NCBI GenBank assembly: GCA_014529385.2
Contig: CM043943.1
Coordinates: forward strand, 105,060,355-105,124,354
DNA length: 64,000 nt
From: Adiantum capillus-veneris
Taxonomy: Eukaryota; Streptophyta; Polypodiopsida; Polypodiales; Pteridaceae
Direction of reading: 5' to 3'
The position numbers and the translations under genes are program-made. The notes beneath the pieces were generated by a model. That model saw nothing but the letters and a program-made list of their open reading frames with translations. It had not been told where the DNA came from and made no database searches. Below, piece by piece: positions 56,622 to 64,000 of this stretch (the first letter of the stretch is position 1; every line of letters begins with the position of its first letter).

Positions 56622-59506
56622 TTCGCCTGCGTAGCTTTCCTCTTGTAGCACTCGTATGCTGCTTCTCTTTTCCACTCAAGCTCAGCTAAGGTAAGAAGTC
56701 GATCCATCCATGCTTCTTGATCATCTTGTGCTGCTTTGTCATGAAGTCGCATTGTTGGAATGTTTAGTTCAATTGGCTGTAAAGCCTCTTGACCATAGAC
56801 CAAGTGAAATGGTGTGAACTCCGTGGCTTCCCTATATGTGGTTCGATACGCCCACAAGGCACCATCCAAGAAGTCATCCCACAACTTTGTCTTGTTTTTC
56901 ACCATCTTTCTAATGATGCCTGCAATGACACCATTAGCTTTTTCTACCAAACCATTTGATTGGGGATAGTAGGGTGTACTGTGATGATGTAGAATGTGAA
57001 GTTCTTCACAGACTTCTGTGAGCAATCCCTTTCTAAACCCTGGACCATTATCAGAAACAATCTCCAAAGGTGTGCCAAATCTACAACAAATGTGAGTGTA
57101 GACGAATTTGCTCACTGTCCTCTCATTTACCTTTGCCACACTTTGTGCTTCCACCCACCTAGTCATATAGTCTACAGCCACTAGAATGTAGAGTTTACCA
57201 TTTTTTGTCCTAGGCAGAGGACCCATAGCATCAATGCCCCACTTTTCAAAGGGTCCATTTGCAAGAACGATTTGCCTTGGACCATAAATCAATCTTCTAT
57301 TCCCATTTACCTGACAATTGTGACAACTTTTACACCAATGTTGGACATCCACATGCAGACTTGGCCAAACATACCCCGCAAGCAAAATCTTCTTCACAGT
57401 TAATTCTTGGGAAAAATGACCACCACATGCCTCTTCATGCAAACCTTTTAGAATGGCTGGGATTTCCGCGATAGTTGGTACTCTTCTGCACACTTTATCC
57501 TTCCCTCTTTGATAGAGGGAGCCTTCTAGGAAGAGATATGCGCTTGCCTTCTTCATGAGTCTCCTCTTTTGAGCCTTCGTGAAGTCTTGTGGAAACTCGC
57601 CCTCCAAAATGTAGCTAATAATGGGAGTCAATGACTCCAATCCCTGGTATCTCGGTTGCTTGACAGTTGCTGCCACCATGATGACCTGCACTTCTTTCTC
57701 AACACATGTAACTACTTGCTGTGCAAGTAAATCGGCATCTTCATTCTGTTTCCTAGGAATATGATATAGTTGCACTTCTTCAAATTGATTAAACAATCTA
57801 CGAATGGCATGAACTTTTGTCCGTAAGCTTTCATTCTTGCATGCCCAAATGCCTAAAATCTGTTTAACAATGAGAAGTGCATCTCCCTTTACCATGAGAC
57901 GTTTTATCCCTTGGCCAATGCACATCTTCAAACCATGAATTAGTGTGTCGTATTCTGCTTCATTGTTGCTAGCTGAACTTGGTAGATTGAACTTCTCTTT
58001 CATGACCACCTCTCCACTTGGGTTGAGCAACCCTAGCCCTCCCCCTGCTTTTCCTGTGGCTCGACGAAAAGCTCCATCAAAGAACAAGGTAAAAGCATTA
58101 GGAATACTTTTTGGTGGTGGTAATGGTAGGGTCTTTACTTCAGGCACCTTAATCTCCTTTTCATGCACCCTATAAGTGAGAATCCCTGCCAATTGTGCAC
58201 GCACACTATCTTCTACCTTGAAAGAGTATTGAAACTCTTGCAACTCCATAATCCACTTTGAGATCCTAGTACTAAGATTCATTTGAGATGACACCCAAGG
58301 GAACAAATTCTCTGCAGTGAGAATTACAAAAGGTTTTGGTAGCAGGTAGGATCTAAACTTTCTCACCGCAAACATGAGAGAAAGCATCATGAGTTCTGCT
58401 TCTGTGTAGTCTCTCTCCAAAGCATTCATGACCCTACTAGCAAAGTAGATGGGTCGCATCCTTGTACTGTGGGGATCTTGTTGTAGCAACACAGCACCAA
58501 TTGTTTCCCTTCCAACACTAGAGCTAACAAAGAATGTGTACTCCCAACAAGGAGGCATGAGTGTTCGTAGCTCTGACAAAATGACTTTAATGTTACAAAA
58601 ATACTCTTCAAGCTCATCAGACCATGCAAATTCTACTTGTTGTGTCAACTTTTGCAAAGGATGAAGCAACTCCGAAGCTAAGTGAATAAAGCGTGACATA
58701 TACTTCACTTTTTGAACGAATGATATGACCTCTTTGAGATTCTTGGGTGAGGGGAGCTCAATAAGAGCCTTTGCCTTTGAAGGATCCACCTCAATGCCTT
58801 TATAGGAAACCTTGTGACCGAGCAAGATCACTTCATCCTCACCTATGTGGCACTTGTCGGGGTTGAGTTGACCTCCCATGTCGTAGAGCTTCTTTAAACC
58901 TTCTTCTACCCTTTGTAGATGCAATGATTTTGAGCTATAAATACAGAAATCATCAATGAACACCCTAATTGACTTTCCAAAGAATGCTTGAAACACCATG
59001 TTCATGAAACGTTGGAATGTTGCAGGAGCATTTGTCAGACCAAATGGCATGACTCTAAAAGCATAACAACCCCAAGGAGTGATAAAGGTTGTTTTCAATT
59101 GATCCTCCAATGCAATCCCTATTTGAAAGTAACCTGAATAGCCATCACACACAGTGTACTTCTCATGACCAGCTACCTCATTTAGTATCTCATCCTGAAA
59201 TGGGAGGGGAAAGTGATCTCTTTTTGTTGCCTCATTGAGTGGACGGTAATCCACACACACCCTCCACTTTCCGTTTTTCTTAGGAGTGACAACAACGGGA
59301 GAGACCCACTCTGAATTCTCCACTGGATAAATGAAACCTGCTGCTAGAAGCTTTCTTACCTCCTTGAGTAAAGCCTGCTCCTTGATGACTCCTAGCCTTC
59401 GTAGCTTCTGAGCCTTAGGTGTGGCCTCTGGCTTCAACTCAATTTTGTGTTGAACAGTATCTACTCCACGCACATCGGTGTAGTCTTTAGCAAAAAGCCT
59501 AGGAAA
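56622..59506 (-). pseudogene. pol: pol, Tat-like: RT, RNase H, second RNase H, HHCC, integrase core
   Basis: The frame follows gag directly after TAG 59509-59507; first Met 59473. RT has TPKKNGKWRVCVDYRPLNEA and FIDDFCIYSS. First RNase H about residues 310-430. Second, archaeal-type RNase H about 465-600 (LFFDGAFRRATGKAGGG, NNEAEYDTLIHGL, VKGDALLIVKQ). One HHCC (HEEACGGHF, C-x2-C). Integrase Asp in GIDAMG, Asp in SDNGPGF, Glu in NGLVEKANG. It ends at the LTR of copy 2, so the integrase C-terminal region is missing. The dual RNase H defines the Tat-type lineage. Confidence 0.92.
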
Positions 59507-61495
59507 CTACCTTAGCACACATTTGAACTCCTCTCTTTCATCCTTTGTAAGTGTTGTTGATAGCATACCTTCCAGCATCCCTTCATCTTGAACACCTTCG
59601 TTCTCTTGAGGACCTACCTCCTCCAAGCCTTGACAAGAGGTCTCTTGGTTGCTTGGCTTAAACCTTACCCCCATGACTTCGATGGAAGACTCCTCTTCAG
59701 TAATGCTGCTGCTACTTTCTTCTTCTGAAGTGCTATCGGTCCAACCTTCTTCCGTCTCACTTTGAGATGATTCTTCATGGAGCTCTTCTTGGCGTTGCTC
59801 CTTCATGTCAAAGACAACCTTCTTGTGATTGTCATTCCTGCAAATTAGCTTTCCACTCTCCCAATCCTGCAAAGCTCGCATTCTCATTAGCCATGGTCTT
59901 CCTAGGATAAATGGGTAACCATTTCCCTTGGTAGACATGACATAGAAATCCACTGCCTTCTTAATGCCAAAGGCCTCCACAAAAACATTTTTACAAATGC
60001 CTACGCACCTAGCCTTGCTATTGTTTGCCATCTTGACCCTAATTTCAGGTGTCTCATGGATGTGCATGCCTAGTTTTTGCATGAGTCCCTCTGTCATGAT
60101 GCAAATTTGTGCACCCCCATCCACTAGACCTTTCCTAACCAATCTCCCTTTGATGTAACAGTCTAGCACCGGTGTAATGTCCTCATTCATTTCAGCTTGT
60201 GCAATTTTTACAACAGGCACACTCTCTTTTACCTTTCTCCTAGTGCTAACTGCCCTTGTTAAATCCCTCCTAACTTGTGGACATAATGCAAGAAATTGAG
60301 GCCATGAAATATCAGGACCCTTACCTCTCATGTCTTCCAACAAGTTGTACGGAGCCATACCATGTCCAAGAGGGAAGTCTTGGAGATTGATATGACATCG
60401 AGTCCTCTTAGCTTCCTTGGTCTCCTTTGCCTTCTTGCCTTGTCCATGGTCACTCTGTGATGGGACACCCTCTTTCTCTTTACCTTTTCCTCGGCCACGC
60501 TTAATGCCATTGGCTTCCATGTCAAACTCATTTGAATTTGTCACCTCTACCACATGCACATTTGGATCTGGCAAAGGTGGAACTCCTTCTACCCCTTGTG
60601 GAGGTGGTCTTGGTCCATTTGGCCTTTGTAGAAGCCTTGGTTGTTGACTAGCTCCTTCTCCTGCATTCATCACTGGGTAATTCAAGTTAGGTCTCCCTGG
60701 CTCTCCACGGGGCCAAGGAAAATTATACATCCCATGTCCAGACTCTCCGCAATTCCAACATTGCAAGACTCTCCTAGGTCGTGGATCTCGCTCTTCAGAC
60801 TTCTTTGCTTGTCCCTTTGGACCTACAGCTTGTGCAAGGTGAATTGACAGGCTGCTTAAAGATTCGTTTAACTTCTCAATTACTTCCGCCGTTACCTCAG
60901 GAAGCTCCCTCGATGTTGATGCTTGTGACTTACCTTTGGGTGTAAGACCTTCTATTGGATCCTCTCCCCTTAAGCACTTGAGTTTCCTATATTTCTCAGC
61001 AGCCCTAGTTTCCGCTGCATCAAAAGTAGCAGGTGCACCCGCCTCAACTTTTACCTTAAGGTCAGGAAAGAGTCCAGCTATGAACCTCTCCTTCTTTAAA
61101 AATTCTGCACCATCACCAGGGTTAGCAACATTTCGTATCCATAGAGCCCAAAGACGTAGAAATTCTTGCTTGTACAAGTAGTAGTCATCTAAGTCTTTTT
61201 GCTTATGAGAAACAATGTCTTGCCATAGTTTTTGAGTGTTTTGGGGATCAAAGAAGTATCTCTTAAAACGATTCAAAACTTCTGTGTAATTCCCCTTAAC
61301 TTCCTCAGCCAAAGAGTCAAACCAAGTACTAGCATCTTTCCTAAGGACCACCTCAAACATTTCTACACGTTCTTGATCGGTTACTATCCTCTTGATACGG
61401 CAAGACATCTTGAAATTTGCTAAAAATAATTCTGCATCCTCTCCAGGCTCTCCAAAGAAAAGAGGATATCCAGACATTTGGCGTTGGCTCTCCAT
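59507..61495 (-). CDS. gag: gag-protease (Tat-like element)
   Basis: 662 residues, MESQRQMSGYPLFFGEPGEDAELF. Gag core at about 30-190 (ASTWFDSLAEEVKGNYTEV, FKRYFFDP, ERFIAGLFPDLKVKV). Zinc knuckle CWNCGESGHGMYNF: the last Cys of C-x2-C-x4-H-x4-C is Phe. Basic linker, then protease with LVDGGAQICIM and FILGRPWLMRM; DGGA in place of DSGA is, as I recall, usual for this group. The C-terminus is very acidic. The closing TAG probably replaces a Gln codon of a longer gag-pol frame (...CVLR stop FPRLFAKDY). Confidence 0.88.
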   Translation of the reverse strand: MESQRQMSGYPLFFGEPGEDAELFLANFKMSCRIKRIVTDQERVEMFEVVLRKDASTWFDSLAEEVKGNYTEVLNRFKRYFFDPQNTQKLWQDIVSHKQKDLDDYYLYKQEFLRLWALWIRNVANPGDGAEFLKKERFIAGLFPDLKVKVEAGAPATFDAAETRAAEKYRKLKCLRGEDPIEGLTPKGKSQASTSRELPEVTAEVIEKLNESLSSLSIHLAQAVGPKGQAKKSEERDPRPRRVLQCWNCGESGHGMYNFPWPRGEPGRPNLNYPVMNAGEGASQQPRLLQRPNGPRPPPQGVEGVPPLPDPNVHVVEVTNSNEFDMEANGIKRGRGKGKEKEGVPSQSDHGQGKKAKETKEAKRTRCHINLQDFPLGHGMAPYNLLEDMRGKGPDISWPQFLALCPQVRRDLTRAVSTRRKVKESVPVVKIAQAEMNEDITPVLDCYIKGRLVRKGLVDGGAQICIMTEGLMQKLGMHIHETPEIRVKMANNSKARCVGICKNVFVEAFGIKKAVDFYVMSTKGNGYPFILGRPWLMRMRALQDWESGKLICRNDNHKKVVFDMKEQRQEELHEESSQSETEEGWTDSTSEEESSSSITEEESSIEVMGVRFKPSNQETSCQGLEEVGPQENEGVQDEGMLEGMLSTTLTKDEREEFKCVLR

Positions 61496-61544
61496 TATTA
61501 TGAAAGATTACAACACGAGTTACAATAAGGGATACAATAGAGAT

Positions 61545-62003
61545 CTAGAACCACTCGCCTGCAAATGAAGAAGTGAGAAAATACCACTCTAGGTTTTCTT
61601 CTTCAGCTATCCAAGCTTCAATAAGGTCTCGATTTGTTTGATCAAAACAAAAGGGTAGACTATTGATGAGCTCTAAGAAGGGTTGAAATTCTTCAAAGCT
61701 AAGGCGATAAATAGAAATCTCTAGAACTTCATTTTCTGGATCCAAAAGAGCAACCACGTCCCAAGTGATAAATTGCACTTGCTCTACAATTCCCAATGCA
61801 CAAGCGGTTTGTATAAAAACTAGATCTTCATGCTCGTCGAAGGCCGTGAGAAAGTAGCAATTGACTAGGAGCTCCTTTCCTTCGAGTTCCACACAGTCGG
61901 AGTGAGGCAACCTTCTCACAATTTCATAAAGAACATCCTCATCAAGTCCAATCAAGTTTGCAAGATTTAAAGACTCCACTTGTGCTACAAAATTCCTGGA
62001 CAA
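61545..62003 (-). CDS. small ORF upstream of gag, member of a duplicated pair
   Basis: 152 residues. LDEDVLYEIVRRLPHSDCVEL, FIQTACALGIVEQVQF, YRLSFEEFQPFLELINSLPF. Clearly related to the next ORF upstream (62604-62050). Acidic and soluble, no signal peptide. Function unknown. An F-box-like start (LP..L...V..LP) is imaginable but not supported. Confidence 0.6.
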   Translation of the reverse strand: MSRNFVAQVESLNLANLIGLDEDVLYEIVRRLPHSDCVELEGKELLVNCYFLTAFDEHEDLVFIQTACALGIVEQVQFITWDVVALLDPENEVLEISIYRLSFEEFQPFLELINSLPFCFDQTNRDLIEAWIAEEENLEWYFLTSSFAGEWF

Positions 62004-62049
62004 AAACTCCTTAGGATTATGGTTAAATCATTCAAAAGCATAAAGAGAT

Positions 62050-62604
62050 TTACAATGTCTCTATGAACAAAGTGTCATAGAAAGTAGAGAAGGATGAGAA
62101 TTTATACAAATTTGCAATCTTCTCTATGCTCTCTTTATTAAGACAAGCTCTAAATAGCTCCCTATCTCCTTTGTTGAAAGCGAAAGGAAGACTATTAATA
62201 AGACGCAAATGAGGGAAAAATTCACCAAATGTGAGTCTATGAAGCGTGAACTCTGGCCGCAAGTTTCCTGAAGAGTCTTCCTCAATGGTGAAATGCACTC
62301 GCCAAACGCCAAATTTCACTCTATTTACCAATCTTAGGGCACACACTAGTTGGATGAATGCGCGGTCTTCCTTAGTGCCCAACAACAAGAGGAAAATGGA
62401 ATCCACGCGTAGGACCTTCCGTCTTAACTTCACCACCCTCTTGTTATGAGGGAGACGCCTTACTACTTGCTCCTGCAACTCAATTGGTAATAGAGCTAGA
62501 TCTCTAAGGATTGAACTTTCACTGCACACACATTCCCAGTTAGAACAAATGATCGTTTTTTTGTTTCTTGTAACAACTTGGACAAAGAAAAAACAAACAT
62601 ACAC
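62050..62604 (-). CDS. small ORF upstream of gag, second member of the pair
   Basis: 184 residues with LPIELQEQVVRRLPHNKRVVKL, FIQLVCALRLVNRVKF, HRLTFGEFFPHLRLINSLPFAFN, aligning along most of its length with the ORF at 62003-61545. More basic than its partner. The true start may be internal. Confidence 0.6.
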   Translation of the reverse strand: MYVCFFFVQVVTRNKKTIICSNWECVCSESSILRDLALLPIELQEQVVRRLPHNKRVVKLRRKVLRVDSIFLLLLGTKEDRAFIQLVCALRLVNRVKFGVWRVHFTIEEDSSGNLRPEFTLHRLTFGEFFPHLRLINSLPFAFNKGDRELFRACLNKESIEKIANLYKFSSFSTFYDTLFIETL

Positions 62605-62630
62605 ACTATTTTGCCAGGCTGCACTTCATT

Positions 62631-62849
62631 TTAAAATAAAATGAACACATGTACATCAAAAGAAGTGTGGTAGTTGATGAGAGGTAGAATGACAGGGTTT
62701 GGTGATGCAAGAATTTCTCCTGCTCTTTGGGCACCAAACATGAACACCATTCGTTGTTGAAAATGGATCTTTCTACTAATTGCAACGTTTATTCTAATGT
62801 GTGGAGTAAAATGAAAGGGAAAAACCTCTATTCCTGGGCCATTATCCAT
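62631..62849 (-). CDS. tiny ORF upstream of gag, member of a second duplicated pair
   Basis: 72 residues, ending SPNPVILPLINYHTSFDVHVF. Paralogous to the ORF at 63083-62871 (ASVNPFILPLIRYDLSLDVYIF). May be an exon rather than a complete gene. Confidence 0.45.
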   Translation of the reverse strand: MDNGPGIEVFPFHFTPHIRINVAISRKIHFQQRMVFMFGAQRAGEILASPNPVILPLINYHTSFDVHVFILF

Positions 62850-62870
62850 GGCCTATGCATGTCCTAATGC

Positions 62871-63083
62871 TTAAAACAAAACAAAAATATAGACGTCCAA
62901 ACTAAGGTCGTACCTAATGAGAGGCAAAATAAAAGGATTTACTGAAGCGTTTATCTCGGCCAACCTAAGAGGACCTAAAATTCTACGAATGACACGTTGA
63001 AATTGCAACTTAGTACTAACAATTATGTGTACCTTTTGCCTTGCAATGGGAATGAAGGGATCATACAAATTCTCGTGATTCAT
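62871..63083 (-). CDS. tiny ORF just after the primer site, second member of the pair
   Basis: 70 residues, MNHENLYDPFIPIARQ, then LQFQRVIRRILGPLRLAEI. Starts about 57 bases after the primer site. Related to the following 72-residue ORF. No known domain. Confidence 0.45.
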   Translation of the reverse strand: MNHENLYDPFIPIARQKVHIIVSTKLQFQRVIRRILGPLRLAEINASVNPFILPLIRYDLSLDVYIFVLF

Positions 63084-63139
63084 GCAAGCTACTTGATTAT
63101 GCTAAAGGTTGAGCCTTCACAAAACATACACAAGCCTTT

Positions 63140-63156
63140 CCTCAGTGGGGGCACCA
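63140..63156 (-). other. primer binding site of the Tat-like element
   Basis: The minus strand reads TGGTGCCCCCACTGAGG, beginning TGG three bases after the LTR end. I cannot assign the tRNA. Confidence 0.6.
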
Positions 63157-63159
63157 ATT

Positions 63160-64000
63160 TGAGGCGGTCCGGGGCGGGCAACAAGAAGAGTGGCCTCTAT
63201 ACATCCTTCAAGGCTCCCGTGCTGCTCAATGGGGCTGGGGCACAACACAACACAAACCAAAACAACAAACCCACAGCCAAATCCCAACTACACAAGGGGC
63301 ACCACCTAGTTTAAGAGCGAACTAGGACGCAAAAGAGGAGAATCGTTATAGCAACCCACAAACAAGCAAGGAATTTACACTAACCCTAACACCAATGGAA
63401 TACTCTCACACCCTAAAACACGAGAGAGAGAGAGAGAGATAGTGCTCGGGCTGCTTTGAAACGTATCGGCAATGATCAAGCAAACACAACTATATATTTA
63501 AGAAAGAGAGAGAAAGGGGGAGGGGGTGCTTGTTGCATTAATACCTTCTTACAAATCTGTCATGACAAATCAAAGTGAAATTAGTATTTGTTCAACATAG
63601 CTTGCGTAAATTTCACCACAATACATCACAAGAAAAGCCACCCCAATCACTGTCTTAAAGCCAGGGGAGTCCTCTCCACCCTGTCGCCCTCTTACAGTAT
63701 GTGGGATTTATGGCTAGGTTGATGACAACACCAGAGAACAAGCTATCAAGAACTTAACAAAAAACACCAAGACACTTACGCATCATTGTTGTCCATTACT
63801 TCACGTTGGAAGGGAGACAAAATATCCAAGCTTAGTCCAAATCCACCCTCCTTGATTCAGCAAATGTTGGGCTTACACTAGTAGGAGAAATGATAGATTT
63901 CCTACTCTCAATTGAATGATCACTCTCTCTCTTACAATGGCATAGAGTTCCCTTGCTAATCCCCTATTACAACACATGCACATGCATAAGACAATGAGCT
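63160..64000 (-). mobile_element. 5' LTR of the Tat-like element (runs past the window end)
   Basis: In minus orientation it ends CGCCTCA at 63160. It matches 37151-37999. It includes a (GA)n run near 63423. Confidence 0.85.

Larger units (their letters stand above)
56622..64000 (-). mobile_element. Tat-like Ty3/gypsy retrotransposon, 3' part lost to copy 2 insertion
   Basis: 5' LTR from beyond the window end to 63160, primer site, two pairs of small ORFs, gag, and pol with dual RNase H. Pol is cut at 56622, after the integrase core. The matching 3' part is not in the window. Confidence 0.9.

Overview
The window looks like nuclear DNA of a land plant with a repeat-rich genome. Evidence: nested Ty3/gypsy LTR retrotransposons of plant type (tRNA-Asp-like and iMet-like primer sites, dual-RNase-H Tat-like pol, a chromovirus), a CACTA transposon with a plant-type transposase-24 gene, plant-style 75-360 bp GT-AG introns, and a decayed HAD/NIF-type phosphatase gene. 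I cannot name the species. The pol types would fit a seedless plant or gymnosperm, but this is a weak impression. No intact host gene, tRNA, rRNA or CRISPR was seen.

Layout. 1-9479 (+): 3' part of a Ty3/gypsy element (copy 1) with pol, a long palindrome-bearing spacer and a long 3' ORF. About 9990-14942 (-): an old degenerate relative (copy 3), split by a 1339-bp inverted-repeat transposon. 15137-15383: short LTR plus primer site (+). 15560-18040 (-): decayed phosphatase gene, zinc-finger and coiled-coil fragments, with TACCAAA-rich stretches. 19880-22004 (+): decayed Tat-like pol. 24240-24590 (+): RT relic. 24941-26290 (+): unrecognised ORFs. 26415-29015 (-): a five-exon gene fusing a histone H3-like domain, acidic repeats and a Ulp1-like domain. 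29081-29454: tandem repeats. 29455 to about 31500: CACTA end and its gene. 31769-33507 (+): 3' end of an LTR element (ORF, polypurine tract, 3' LTR). 34500-37150 (-): chromovirus with an internal deletion, invaded by another LTR at 37151. 39784-56621 (-): copy 2, near-identical to copy 1, with 5' LTR, primer site, leader, gag, pro, pol, spacer and 3' ORF. 56622-64000 (-): a Tat-like element with LTR, four small upstream ORFs, gag and pol, cut by insertion of copy 2.

How the parts relate. Copies 1 and 2 form an inverted pair about 8.9 kb long. Their family encodes gag, a normal protease, RT, RNase H, two tandem HHCC zinc modules, an integrase core, then a second retropepsin-like domain and a basic W-x-P-K repeat tail, and a separate 3' ORF. 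Both their leader and their 3' spacer carry a 22-bp palindrome spaced mostly 284-288 bp apart. Most coding regions are broken by single nonsense codons, largely of the CAG/CAA/CGA to TAG/TAA/TGA kind expected from deamination of methylated cytosine. The most unusual items are the H3-Ulp1 fusion gene, the spaced palindromes, the duplicated protease and HHCC domains, and the paired small ORFs upstream of gag.
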